Source: Desulfomonilaceae bacterium | Lineage (GTDB): Bacteria; Desulfobacterota; Desulfomonilia; Desulfomonilales; Desulfomonilaceae | Length of the DNA stretch: 64,000 bases | Direction: 5' to 3' | Assembly: GCA_031082285.1 (NCBI GenBank) | Contig: JAVHLK010000003.1 | Span: forward strand, 51,587-115,586 | Part shown: piece after piece, positions 1 to 8,180 of the stretch | How the letters are laid out: each line of letters opens with the position of its first letter | Position numbering within the stretch: position 1 is the first letter of the stretch | Notes under the pieces: generated by a model | The model's input: the letters and a program-made list of their open reading frames with translations, nothing else | Told to the model about the DNA's origin: nothing | Database searches by the model: none | Program-made: the position numbers and the translations under genes

Positions 1-432
1 AAGGTCGTGGAAGTGATCTTTCTCGACCGGATGACCCTGGACATGTCCGACGTGGAAACCCCGCAGACCGTGGCGCTCAAAGGCGAACATTCCGAGCTCC
101 GTGAAGGCCTTGCCGCGCTGCGGGAGGGCAAGAAAATCGAGGAGGCGCGAGTGTCGCTCAGGGCAACGGACAACGAGTTCACCATGGTACTTAAGGCAAC
201 CTGGTTCTCATTCGGTTCGTTCAGGACCCCGCCCATACTCCCGAACAATGAGGCCGACCCGGACGAAGGCATCGAAGGAAAATTCCTCGAGAAGGCCTAT
301 CTCATCGAAGAAGGAATGGACCAGGTCGATCTCCTGTTCGAGTATTTTCTTGCACTAAGGATCTCCGATGATTGGGAATCCAAAGAACTGCCGGCTCTTC
401 GTCGTTGGGTTGAGTCTCCGTCGACAGCCTGA
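1..432 (+). CDS. C-terminal part of a probable RdgC-like protein (5' end outside window)
   Basis: The frame is open to the window edge, so the N-terminus is missing; the first in-frame start codon inside the window is GTG at 7. The visible 141 residues contain a motif LREGKKIEEARVSL followed by a beta-rich stretch and a helical end with EYFLALRISDDW and LRRWV. From memory this resembles the C-terminal half of the RdgC-like (recombination-associated, putative exonuclease) proteins of Deltaproteobacteria, where a similar LDRMTL opening, a lysine-rich LREGKK segment and a helical tail occur. RdgC binds double-stranded DNA and limits RecA activity. The assignment is by resemblance only; a hypothetical protein is the alternative. 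Confidence 0.45.
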   Translation, partial: KVVEVIFLDRMTLDMSDVETPQTVALKGEHSELREGLAALREGKKIEEARVSLRATDNEFTMVLKATWFSFGSFRTPPILPNNEADPDEGIEGKFLEKAYLIEEGMDQVDLLFEYFLALRISDDWESKELPALRRWVESPSTA

Positions 433-489
433 GCGGAGCCGAGAGGCTTAGTGCTCTGTGGCATAAATACGGTCGCGTTTTCGAGCACC

Positions 490-553
490 GTCTCCCCGGC
501 GAAGGCCGGGGTCCAGAAAAGCACGAGTGTGCCCCGGCCTTCGCCGGGGAGAC
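490..553. repeat. Perfect 22-bp inverted repeat with 20-nt loop
   Basis: Arm 490-511 (GTCTCCCCGGCGAAGGCCGG then GG) is exactly reverse-complementary to arm 532-553; the loop is 512-531. It lies in the 389-bp gap between the RdgC-like stop and the sensor phosphatase. There is no T-tract after it, so it is a REP-like or regulatory element rather than a standard terminator. Confidence 0.85.
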
Positions 554-712
554 GGCGGGCAGGGCCCACCCTACGTTTTGTCAGTCGCACGGGCTCCTGC
601 AGAGGTTGACTGCCGCAGGTTCACAAGAATGTGTCACCGAATTTAGGCAACGCAGTACTTGGACGGGATTTCGTAAGCACGGTCACGTATTCAAGACGAG
701 CGTCCTTGCTTT

Positions 713-782
713 GGTAGCGCCGGCCTCCCCGCGTTCCGCGGGGTATTCTTCGCGCGCCGGGCAGAGACGCCGGGACGCTCGA
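713..782. repeat. Interspersed GC-rich repeat, copy A
   Basis: Begins GGTAGCGCCGGCCTCCCCGC and contains the small hairpin CCCCGCGttCCGCGGGG, then GTATTCTT, GGCAGAGACGCCGGGACGCT. The same blocks recur at 7815-7900 (reverse), 13849-13882, 61874-62035 and 63471-63566. The open frame of the next gene runs through it, which argues that the upstream part of that frame is not coding. Confidence 0.75.
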
Positions 783-821
783 CTGAAAGCCGAGTGTTTC
801 CAACCGCAAGAGGAGATGGAC

Positions 822-2879
822 GTGACGATCAAGCACGTGGGTATGATGGCCGTACTCGTGTCTGTGGCGTGTCTCTCGGCGGCGTCTCCACATGTTGTTT
901 CAGCCCGTGAAGCCGCATCTGCGACGACGATTTCGTTCAGCTCCGAAGAGCAGGAATGGATACGCAATCACAAGACGATCAGGTTGGGGATCGATCCAAA
1001 CTGGCCTCCCATCGAATTTGCGGGGAAAGGGGGAGTTCATCAGGGAATTTCCTCGGAGGTTGTTCGCATCGTCGCTCAACGCACCGGCCTGCGGATGGAA
1101 GTAGTGCCGGGCCTGACATGGCCGGAAGCTCTTGCCAAGGCAAAGAAGGGCGAGATCGATGTGTTGCCTTGTATCGCGAAGACCGAGGACCGGGAGGGTT
1201 ACCTGCTGTTCACCCGCCCGTATCTGAATGTGCCCGTGGTCCTTGTTACCCGGACCGACGCCGCGTACATCGGCGGAATCGACGATCTTCACCGCGAGAC
1301 CGTAGCGGTGATCGAGGACTACCAGATTCACGAGCTGATGCGGAGACAACATCCCGAGGTACGGCTGCTCGTGGTCGGGTCGGCACGGGAGGCCCTGGAA
1401 CGCGTATCGAGGGGGGAGGCCTTCGCGTTCGCGGGGAACCTTGCAACCACGTCGTACCTGATTCCCAAGCTGGGAATCACCAATCTCAAAGTCGCCGCGC
1501 CCACCCCGTACTCGTATGTCATCTCATTTGGAGTTCGAAAGGACCGTCCGGAACTGGTGAGTATCCTCAACAAGGCGCTTGAAACCATTACCCGCACCGA
1601 ACGGACCGAAATGGCGCAGCGGTGGATTTCACTGGGCGCGTACGGCATCGACTATGCCCTTGTGCTCAAAGGCGCGGGGATCGCCGCGGTCATCGTGCTG
1701 GTGATCCTGGCGTGGAATTTTCAGATCCGACGTCAGAGAGAAGCGCTTAGAAAGAGCGAGGAACGCCTGCAAGCCATCATGGACGGCATACCCAACGTGG
1801 TGTTCGTCACGGACCTCGCGGGGAAAAAGGTGCTGGTCAACAACGAATGGGAGCGCGTTACCGAGTTGACGCGGTCGGCAAGCATCGGCAAGAGTTACCG
1901 TGACCTCTTTCGCCCGGAATTGGCCGACAAGTTGCGTGAATACGACAAGCGAGTGGCCGAGTCCCTGCAGCCGTTTCGTACCGAGGAAACTCAAGTTACG
2001 GGGACGGGCGAGCGCACCTATATCTACAATCTCGTTCCGCTCCTTGATTCCCAAGGGAATCCGTACGCCATATGCGGCACCACCACGGACATTACCGAAC
2101 GAAAGCAGGCCGAGGAACAACTCGAGCGCGCGTTCGCCAAATCCAATCAGCACCTCGCGGAGGCCGCCCAGTATGTGAAGAGCCTGCTCCCCCGAAGCAT
2201 CTCACGAGGCCCTGTGCGGACGGACTGGCGATTCGTTCCCTCGACCGCGCTCGGCGGCGACTGTCTGGGGTACCATTGGCTGGACACCGATCGTTTCGCA
2301 GTCTATCTGGTCGACGTGTCGGGGCACGGAGTGAGCGCCGCGCTGCTCGCGGTGACCGTAACCAACGTGCTCCGCTCCAGAAGCCTCAAGAACGTGGACT
2401 TTGCATGTCCCGATCAGGTGCTCTCATCGCTCAATAATACGTTTCCCATGGAAGAACAGAATGACATGTATTTCACGATCTGGTACGGGGTATTGAGTCT
2501 TTCAACACGGATACTCACGTATTCGAGCGGCGGCCATCCGCCGGCCCTCCTGTTGAACGACAAGCCCGGCGGGGAGAAGAGAGTGGAGCGACTGCGAACG
2601 GAGAACCTCTTTGTGGGGGGCATGCCTGGGGTCGATTTCACGATCGCGCACGCGGAGGTGCCGGAATCCAGTCGTCTTTACTTATATAGCGACGGAGTGT
2701 ACGAAATCGAACGTGAGGACGGCACGTTGTGGGGCCTTGACGACTTCGAGCTCTTCATGACCGGGTCCCTGAGCAATAACGGACCGGTACTGGATAGCTT
2801 GCTGACCCACGTGCGCGAGCTGGCTCGGGCCGAGACGCTGGAGGATGATCTCTCCATTCTGGAGGTCGCCATCGACTGA
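822..2879 (+). CDS. Transmembrane sensor with periplasmic SBP domain, PAS domain and SpoIIE-type PP2C phosphatase
   Basis: About 685 residues. A signal peptide is followed by a bacterial extracellular solute-binding (SBP_bac_3) domain (IRLGIDPNWPPIEF, roughly 45-280), one membrane helix (about 290-310), a PAS domain (about 320-440), a short coiled coil and a SpoIIE/PP2C phosphatase (about 460-680) with the signature blocks DVSGHG, YSSGGHPP, LYSDGVYE and a terminal DDLSI. It should sense a small periplasmic ligand and dephosphorylate an anti-sigma antagonist. The STAS protein and RsbW-like kinase that complete a partner-switching module follow directly. GTG at 822 is chosen because GAGGAG at 810-815 is six bases before it; ATG 816 sits on the ribosome site. 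A longer frame from 606 crosses repeat copy A and lacks a signal peptide, so it was not used. Confidence 0.88.
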   Translation: MTIKHVGMMAVLVSVACLSAASPHVVSAREAASATTISFSSEEQEWIRNHKTIRLGIDPNWPPIEFAGKGGVHQGISSEVVRIVAQRTGLRMEVVPGLTWPEALAKAKKGEIDVLPCIAKTEDREGYLLFTRPYLNVPVVLVTRTDAAYIGGIDDLHRETVAVIEDYQIHELMRRQHPEVRLLVVGSAREALERVSRGEAFAFAGNLATTSYLIPKLGITNLKVAAPTPYSYVISFGVRKDRPELVSILNKALETITRTERTEMAQRWISLGAYGIDYALVLKGAGIAAVIVLVILAWNFQIRRQREALRKSEERLQAIMDGIPNVVFVTDLAGKKVLVNNEWERVTELTRSASIGKSYRDLFRPELADKLREYDKRVAESLQPFRTEETQVTGTGERTYIYNLVPLLDSQGNPYAICGTTTDITERKQAEEQLERAFAKSNQHLAEAAQYVKSLLPRSISRGPVRTDWRFVPSTALGGDCLGYHWLDTDRFAVYLVDVSGHGVSAALLAVTVTNVLRSRSLKNVDFACPDQVLSSLNNTFPMEEQNDMYFTIWYGVLSLSTRILTYSSGGHPPALLLNDKPGGEKRVERLRTENLFVGGMPGVDFTIAHAEVPESSRLYLYSDGVYEIEREDGTLWGLDDFELFMTGSLSNNGPVLDSLLTHVRELARAETLEDDLSILEVAID

Positions 2880-3153
2880 TCGTGCACGCGATGATTCAAT
2901 GGGGTGCGCGACGTACGGTAGGCGTCGCACGCTCCGCCCCGAACTGGAACGGCTCGTGAGGTTCCCGGAAAAATCCCCCGGGACCCTTCGACAAGCATGG
3001 ATTCAGAGGATTTTCCCGTCGAACGCGTGAGAACCGTGCCAAAAAGTATGGGGCACTTTTTGAAGGCAGTCGCTATAATGGGGTCCCGGTGACGTATTCG
3101 GTAATCTCCGGTCGTGAGCGAGGCCGCGGCCGTCAATCGGAAGGAGGACTGCG

Positions 3154-3498
3154 ATGGATCTGAAGGTGGTTGATATAAACCCAGGGTTGACCCACATTTC
3201 TCTCACGGGAAAACTGGACGTGGAAGGTGAGGAGCAGATCGGCGGGCAGTTCGAGCAACTGACGTCGGCCGCGGGCAAACCCACCGTCGTCGACATGTCG
3301 AACGTGACCTACCTCGCGTCCCTGGGCATACGACTCCTCTTCACCTGCGCGAAATCATTGGCCGCCGAGGGAAAGAAGTTGGTCGTGGTGAATCCTCAGC
3401 CGATGGTGGAAGAAACGCTGCGGACTTCGGGAACCGCCGGCCTCATCCCCATCGCTCGCGACGTCCGGGAGGCGTACGACATATTAGGGATCCCATAG
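3154..3498 (+). CDS. STAS-domain anti-sigma factor antagonist
   Basis: 114 residues, a single STAS domain of normal length. The phosphorylatable-serine region reads VDMSNVTYLASLGIRLL, matching the D-x-S-x-x-x-x-S-x-G pattern of SpoIIAA/RsbV proteins, so a serine around residue 56-58 is the likely switch. A strong ribosome site (GGAGG) precedes the ATG. In partner switching the unphosphorylated antagonist binds the kinase and frees the target (a sigma factor or another effector). Placed between the phosphatase that would dephosphorylate it and the kinase that would phosphorylate it. No sigma factor gene is adjacent, so the output is unknown. Confidence 0.88.
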   Translation: MDLKVVDINPGLTHISLTGKLDVEGEEQIGGQFEQLTSAAGKPTVVDMSNVTYLASLGIRLLFTCAKSLAAEGKKLVVVNPQPMVEETLRTSGTAGLIPIARDVREAYDILGIP

Positions 3499-3524
3499 AG
3501 AGTGGGAATCGGGCGGACGAGTGC

Positions 3525-3950
3525 ATGATGAACAACCGGCACAATTTTACCATGAAGACCACGCGTAAGGCTCTGACCGATCTCGTCGGCCGCATCAACG
3601 CGCTGCTCGAACCGAGGGACTTGCCGGATCGTGTGACGTACGTGGTGAACCTGGTGTTGGAGGAGATCCTCACCAACATCGTGAAGTACGGCTTCGACGA
3701 CGACCATGTGCACGACGTGGAGGTGACTCTGATCCTCGATCCCGATGAGATCTCGATCGAGTTCGAGGACCGCGGCAAACAGTTCGACCCTCTCTCCGTT
3801 TCACCTCCACCGCTCGATGAATCACTCATGGATATGGAACCCGGAGGCCGCGGCATCCACCTGGTCAGAACCATGGCAAATTCCATGACGTATCGGAGGG
3901 ACCGGGACAAGAACATCTTGACGGTGAGCGTGAGGCACCGGGAGCAGTGA
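3525..3950 (+). CDS. RsbW-like serine kinase (anti-sigma regulatory factor, HATPase_c)
   Basis: 141 residues of the GHKL ATPase fold as in RsbW/SpoIIAB. N box NLVLEEILTNIVKYGFDD, then FEDRGKQFDP and the glycine-rich lid GGRGIHLVRTM are visible. Expected role: bind and phosphorylate the upstream STAS protein on serine. Only 26 bp separate it from the STAS gene. Two ATG codons in tandem (3525, 3528) and a third at 3552 leave the start open by a few residues. Whether it holds a sigma factor or another partner cannot be told from the window. Confidence 0.85.
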   Translation: MMNNRHNFTMKTTRKALTDLVGRINALLEPRDLPDRVTYVVNLVLEEILTNIVKYGFDDDHVHDVEVTLILDPDEISIEFEDRGKQFDPLSVSPPPLDESLMDMEPGGRGIHLVRTMANSMTYRRDRDKNILTVSVRHREQ

Positions 3951-4066
3951 TGGTACCGCATCCCCACGCCGATGAAACGGGTAACGAGAAGTCGGGGGAC
4001 TGAATGCCGGCTCGCGGTAAGCCAAAGAGGCGAATTTGACTCAATTTCTCGTACGTTTCAGTCAAG

Positions 4067-5071
4067 TCATGGAATCCCCTTTTCAAGCGTTGCAGTCACC
4101 ACGTGCTTCAAAGAGTTGAGCACCCTCACGAATATGGTCCGGTGCAGGGGATCCACGATGCTGAGGTACCGCCCTTTGTCCAAGGAAACACCGACGTGAA
4201 GGCGCTTGGCCTTGAATTGCCGATTCGGGAATTCCACGTACGGAATGCTTCCCTCGCTCTCCCTGGTTCGCCCAAGGAGCCGGCGTGCAAGGAACGGTGA
4301 AACAAAGCCCGTATCGTGGAAAAACAGTGCCGTGGAACCGAACACCACGATGGCGCGGCTCCGAGCCCGCGATGTCTCCACATAGCCGATGATTCGTTCG
4401 CCGTCGGGAAGCTCGAACGAGTTTTTCACGAGATCCAGTTTACTGCGGGGAATATCGGGGCAAAGATAGAAGAAGCCGAAATTTGTATGGAGTTCGTACT
4501 GATGCCGCCTCAGTGTTGACGTGACGGCCTCTTCAAATGAGGGTGGACACACCATCCGAATCTCTCCCGTCGACCCTTTCCGGCTTTGAGACCCGATTGA
4601 GGCGGATCGGACCGACCTTACCGCGACCTGGGATCGGCTCCGAACAGATATATGTGTATGAGCATACCAAGCGTCAGAGTTCAAGACAACCCGGAACATC
4701 GCGGGTATTGAGTCCGAGAATTCGAGGAGACCTTTGACGGTATGTAGTGTCGAAGACGGGTCATTATAAGTGCTTTGCACCAAGACGGGATTCAGGTATG
4801 TTGTTCCGGGATACTGCGGCCGGGTGAACCGCATGGCGATGAAGCCTGTCTCCCGGTAGAGGGGATATGTGTCCGACGGTAGGTGAACTTGACGGCATAA
4901 AGGTCGGAATCTGCTTCGGAGATCACTGCAACCCTCATGTTCATGCCGAACGAACCGGACCTCAATCCTCCGATGAAGGGCATTCGCCATCCGGGAAGCC
5001 GCAATGAGATAATCACCGCCGTAATCCGCCTCCTCCACGTCCCCAGTGATCGATTCGTCTACTCCAATCAA
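4067..5071 (-). CDS. Hypothetical protein, probably frameshifted, with remnant of an HTH domain at its N-terminus
   Basis: I do not recognise the main part. The open frame starts only at a TTG in the middle of what looks like an XRE-type helix-turn-helix: the same frame read upstream to about 5114 gives GLSRKHLADLIGVDES, then EEADYGGDYLIAASRMANAL. The start ATG-REINP of that HTH is in another frame (near 5125). Around 4850-5010 another frame (LRSGSFGMNMRVAVISEADS, then DLYAVKF) looks more protein-like than the annotated one, so at least two frameshifts are likely. The C-terminal 200 residues (for example ARAIVVFGSTALFFHDTG region) look intact. It follows a RelE/XRE pair on the same strand. 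Could be a broken regulator fused by decay to a hypothetical gene. Confidence 0.4.
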   Translation of the reverse strand: MIGVDESITGDVEEADYGGDYLIAASRMANALHRRIEVRFVRHEHEGCSDLRSRFRPLCRQVHLPSDTYPLYRETGFIAMRFTRPQYPGTTYLNPVLVQSTYNDPSSTLHTVKGLLEFSDSIPAMFRVVLNSDAWYAHTHISVRSRSQVAVRSVRSASIGSQSRKGSTGEIRMVCPPSFEEAVTSTLRRHQYELHTNFGFFYLCPDIPRSKLDLVKNSFELPDGERIIGYVETSRARSRAIVVFGSTALFFHDTGFVSPFLARRLLGRTRESEGSIPYVEFPNRQFKAKRLHVGVSLDKGRYLSIVDPLHRTIFVRVLNSLKHVVTATLEKGIP

Positions 5072-5122
5072 GTCGGCGAGGTGTTTCCTGGAAAGGCCTG
5101 CCTGATTCGGGGTTGATTTCCC

Positions 5123-5458
5123 TCATGCCCTATCATCTACGGTCATAGTGCGCTTTCGATCGTGTCTTGTACTCCGAACCACGTCCCACACGGCATCCGG
5201 GTGCGCGGCAGCGACCTCGAGCAGCACACGAGCCGGCCCTTTGGGTATCCGGCGCTTTTGCTCCCAGTTTTCGAGGGTTCTTACGCTGATCCCAAGTAGG
5301 GAAGCAAACTCGTGTTGAGAAACTCCGAGCTTGGCTCTTATGGCCTTGACATCAGGGGCTTCACACACAAATACCCTGGAAGGCTCCATTTCACCTCTCA
5401 TGATTGCCCCGGCTTGCCGAACGCTTTCAAGAAGTTCCTCGAACATTTCTTTCTTCAT
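5123..5458 (-). CDS. XRE-family antitoxin (HigA/NadS-like), pair 1
   Basis: 111 residues. An N-terminal acidic helix (FEELLESVRQAGAIMRGEME) is followed by an HTH (VSQHEFASLLGISVRTLENW) typical of NadS/HigA antitoxins that bind their own promoter and neutralise the RelE-like toxin. It overlaps the upstream toxin gene by four bases (ATGA), so the order is toxin first, as in higBA. A paralogous pair lies at 6.1-6.7 kb. The C-terminal tail after the HTH (about 25 basic residues) is longer than in the second copy. Confidence 0.85.
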   Translation of the reverse strand: MKKEMFEELLESVRQAGAIMRGEMEPSRVFVCEAPDVKAIRAKLGVSQHEFASLLGISVRTLENWEQKRRIPKGPARVLLEVAAAHPDAVWDVVRSTRHDRKRTMTVDDRA

Positions 5459-5772
5459 GACAATTCCTCTTCCACGGTCTTCCTCAGTACCTTGAGCTGT
5501 TCGGGCGACAGATCGGCCTGTCTGCTTTTCGGGTACATATAGACCATGAAAATCCGATCCTGGGCGACTATCCAGTAGTAGATAACCCTGACTCCCCCGC
5601 TCTTCCCTTGCCCTTCCGTCGCCCAGCGTAGTTTGCGAAGGCCTCCTGAACCTCTGATCTTAGACCCCGCGTCCGGGCCGCTTCTCAGTTCATCTTGCAG
5701 ATCACGGTACTGATCATCAGACAGGAGATGCTGAACTTGCCGGGTAAAGATGGGAGTCTCAACAAAGACCAT
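5455..5772 (-). CDS. RelE/HigB-family mRNA interferase toxin, pair 1
   Basis: About 105 residues. Starts MVFVETPIFTRQV and has the central GGLRKLRWA and GGVRVIYYW strands with the terminal MYPKSRQADLSPEQ helix characteristic of the HigB2/RelE toxins paired with NadS antitoxins; these cut mRNA on the ribosome. The ATG at 5772 is preferred over the longer frame at 5787 because GGAGAGG lies just before it and the pair-2 toxin begins with the same VFVETP motif. Catalytic arginine/lysine residues appear present, so the toxin may be active. Confidence 0.85.
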   Translation of the reverse strand: MVFVETPIFTRQVQHLLSDDQYRDLQDELRSGPDAGSKIRGSGGLRKLRWATEGQGKSGGVRVIYYWIVAQDRIFMVYMYPKSRQADLSPEQLKVLRKTVEEELS

Positions 5773-5928
5773 CACCTCTCCATGCATGTAAGGTACGCCA
5801 TTGACGGGGTTTTGTCAAGATAGAATGCATTCAGCCGCTCGTCTTCTCCGGGTTACCTGTGAATTCGCGGCCAAGGAGCGGTGTGCCGGTTCGCTCGTGT
5901 TATCGTGACGGCCGGGCGTGGCGCGTCA

Positions 5929-6030
5929 TTACGTATACTGCACAGGAATGCTTCGGCGCGACGTCGCGTAGGAAAACCGGATATTCTTGGATCCCGAAAG
6001 CAATTTCTGCAGCAACTTGCGCTTCTTCAT
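5929..6030 (-). pseudogene. 5' stub of a HicA-type toxin gene
   Basis: An ATG at 6030, preceded by GGAGG at correct spacing, opens a 33-codon frame beginning MKKRKLLQKLLSGSKNIRFS. This matches, from memory, the opening of HicA family toxins, which continue with a conserved FxxLxKLxExFGF-type segment; here the similarity stops after about 20 residues and the frame ends at TAA (5929-5931). No HicB partner follows. I infer truncation. A real micro-peptide is the less likely alternative. Confidence 0.45.
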
Positions 6031-6110
6031 TCGTGATCCTCCGGCACGTTCCGATAGTATAGTAAGACTGAATCACCTCGGCCCGCAAGCATGAGCAGCG
6101 ATGTCAGCGA

Positions 6111-6407
6111 CTACCTATCCCCAGCTACACTTGTCAGAAATTCCGGGTGCTTGTCAGCAATCCTCAGTAATACTCGTGCTGTTCCTCGCGGGCTTCGGCG
6201 GCCTTGCTCCCAATTTCGTAATGTCCCGACTCTAACTCCCAACAAGTTAGCGAATTGCTCCTGTGAGAGCGCATACCGTTTACGGATGCGTCTCACATCC
6301 GGTTCAGGGTACTCCGTAACCCGACCAGGTGCCATCTCACCCCGAGAGATTGCCGCAGCCTCTTTCAGACTTGTAACCAATTCGTCGAAAAGCTTTTCGT
6401 CCATCAA
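6111..6407 (-). CDS. XRE-family antitoxin (HigA/NadS-like), pair 2
   Basis: 98 residues with MDEKLFDELVTSLKEAAAI at the N-terminus, the linker MAPGRVTEYPEPDVRRIRK and an HTH (LSQEQFANLLGVRVGTLRNW). The layout and motifs are the same as in the pair-1 antitoxin about 0.7 kb away, with clear divergence, so the two pairs are paralogues rather than a recent tandem copy. Overlaps the toxin gene by four bases. Expected to bind and silence the toxin and repress the pair. Confidence 0.85.
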   Translation of the reverse strand: MMDEKLFDELVTSLKEAAAISRGEMAPGRVTEYPEPDVRRIRKRYALSQEQFANLLGVRVGTLRNWEQGRRSPRGTARVLLRIADKHPEFLTSVAGDR

Positions 6408-6718
6408 ACGATCTCCTTCACAAGCTTCCGTAAGGTGGCAATTTGGTCCCGTGTCAAATCATCCTGTACATTTTTCGGATACATAAGCAACAGGTATATG
6501 CGACTCTTGGGAGCATGCCAATAATAGATGATTCGTACCCCGCCACGTTTACCACGGCCAGACCCCTTCCATCGGAGTTTGCGAACCCCGCCGGTTCCGT
6601 GAATAGGATCAACGGCCGTTGGTCCGGCAAAGAGCAGGGCTTGAATTTGTCTCAACTCATCATCCGGCAACTCTTCGAGTGCCTGTTTCACGAACATCGG
6701 AGTTTCGACAAAGACCAT
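6404..6718 (-). CDS. RelE/HigB-family toxin, pair 2
   Basis: About 104 residues from ATG 6718 (MVFVETPMFVKQALEELPDD). Contains GGVRKLRWKG, GGVRIIYYWH and MYPKNVQDDLTRDQ, parallel to pair 1. A longer frame from 6763 adds 15 residues with no family match. Expected ribosome-dependent mRNA interferase controlled by the overlapping downstream antitoxin. Confidence 0.85.
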   Translation of the reverse strand: MVFVETPMFVKQALEELPDDELRQIQALLFAGPTAVDPIHGTGGVRKLRWKGSGRGKRGGVRIIYYWHAPKSRIYLLLMYPKNVQDDLTRDQIATLRKLVKEIV

Positions 6719-6806
6719 ACTCACCTCGGAAGAGATACTACGCCAATGACGCATGTATGTCAAGCACGCTCACGGGGTCGCTTCGATCTCCACACCATGG
6801 AACATC

Positions 6807-7250
6807 TCATCTGACATCATGCGCCACCCGCGGATCGGCCGGCGGCGGAGACAGGATCGTCCCGTATGACTTGCCGGTCCGCATCGCTTCGGCCATCGCG
6901 TCGTAAACTTCAAGAATTACTTTCTTGCTGCGGTATTCTCCGTGTCTTCTTTCGTCTCTATGCTTGACGGTCGGGAACGTCTCCATGATGTATTCCACGT
7001 CATCGCGTCTTATTCCGTAAAGATGAAAGAAGGCTGCGTCAAGCTCGCATCTCACAAGGAACCGCCGTTGAGCATCCCAGCGGAATGGCGGTCCGGCATA
7101 GCCGAGATCCTCTGCAAAGGCTGCAATGTCCCATGCTGTGTAGGTCAGTTCGAGAACGCGGGGTCGAAGCCATTCCGAAAGAGGGAGCGTTTTGTCCCAG
7201 GGTGATTGCTGGCCGAAGGTTTCAGGAGGTAATACCGCGAGCTGCTTCAA
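6807..7250 (-). pseudogene. 3' remnant of a large Eco57I-type restriction-modification methylase
   Basis: 147 residues that match, from memory, only the far C-terminus of proteins of about 1,000-1,300 residues: KQLAVLPPETF, then ELTYTAWDIAAFAEDLGY, GPPFRWDAQRRFLVRCELDA, HGEYRSKKVILEVYDAM. In full proteins these follow the target-recognition region after an LTYFxLKQLPVLPP-type segment. The frame is closed by a TGA about 15 bp upstream of the apparent TTG start, and the break coincides with a 17-bp tandem repeat (7252-7285). The methylase catalytic part is absent, so this is a non-functional remnant. Confidence 0.7.
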
Positions 7251-7251
7251 G

Positions 7252-7285
7252 CGTGTGCGGTGGTGTCACGTGTGCGGTGGTGTCA
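7252..7285. repeat. Two perfect tandem copies of a 17-bp unit at the methylase breakpoint
   Basis: CGTGTGCGGTGGTGTCA occurs at 7252-7268 and again at 7269-7285 without mismatch. It sits exactly where similarity to the methylase family ends, so it may mark the deletion or insertion junction. Confidence 0.85.
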
Positions 7286-8180
7286 GGTCTTGCTTCTTGA
7301 CTTTTCCCCTTGCCGCTGCACTATTTTGCTACCTGAAGAGCAAGATACGAGACCTGCCCCCGATGCGTGCAATGCGACCAGGTTGTTTGAGGCTCGGCGC
7401 AGTGTAACGTAGCCGGGGAATCGCGGCGGGACTACTTGGATGTCCGATTCTTGCAAGAGAGACCGCGGTGCAAGAACGTGCACCCCGCGTGAAGTTTAGA
7501 GCATCCGTGCCCCCGCTCCAGTCCGTTCGCTCGTTGTTTCGATGGTTTGAAGGTCCGTGCGGCGGCGACCGGATACGCTACCCCGCACCGGACCCGTTTC
7601 CGTACAGGAGGTCTTCAGGAAAGGCCTCCCCATGCCATTCAACCAAGCAGCCGAAATCCGTGCGTGTAGTATTGCAGGAGGCTGCTCGGAAAGCAAGGGA
7701 ATTTGCACGTGTACGTCGAAGGGCAAGGAATGAACCGCGGAGACACGGTTGGAGGGGTAGGCTCGTGTGCATGCCCGTGGGGAATACGGCTCCGAAGTCG
7801 GGGAGGTCTACGCCGCGAAGAATACCCCGCGGGACGCGGGGAGGCCGGCGCTATCCCGCGTTCCGCGGGACACAGAGGCCGGCGCTACCGAAGAATACCG
7901 GCATTGTGGAGGCCCCACTGCAAGTGTCTACGACACGCGCTGCCGGTGGGGAATGAGAACGTGGGGACGATGATTCAGCGACGAAGTAATCGGGCTTTTC
8001 GCGGGTGCGATAGAAGCCGATCCGAGATGTCTCGTCGTAAGCTTTCTCGCGGAGTCGGCTTCTGCTCTGCATTTGCGGTTTGTTATTGACAAATGGGTTC
8101 CTGAGGCGGTTTCATTATCTCGCGATGGCAGGGAACTTTTTCTGATGCGCGTTGACAATGTATATGCAGAGGTGTAGATA
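7286..8180. other. Non-coding stretch between methylase remnant and BrnT
   Basis: About 900 bp. Open frames here are short, arginine-rich and without family resemblance, and one runs through repeat copy B. I see no RNA gene. A TTGACA at 8086-8091 has a CATTAT 21 bp later, too far for a good sigma-70 promoter, so the brnTA promoter is not assigned. Confidence 0.6.
7815..7900. repeat. Interspersed GC-rich repeat, copy B (reverse orientation, double unit)
   Basis: Contains GAAGAATACCCCGCGGGACG, then GAGGCCGGCGCTA twice, ending CTACCGAAGAATACC. It is the reverse complement of the unit seen at 713 and 61874. It can fold through CCCGCG/CGCGGG pairs. Confidence 0.7.

Noticed and set aside
606..821. 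N-terminal extension of the sensor phosphatase frame
   Set aside because: It runs through an interspersed repeat and removes the signal peptide from the N-terminus; GAGGAG supports GTG 822.
7252..7285. Direct repeat considered as a CRISPR fragment
   Set aside because: Only two abutting 17-bp copies with no spacer between them and no cas genes.
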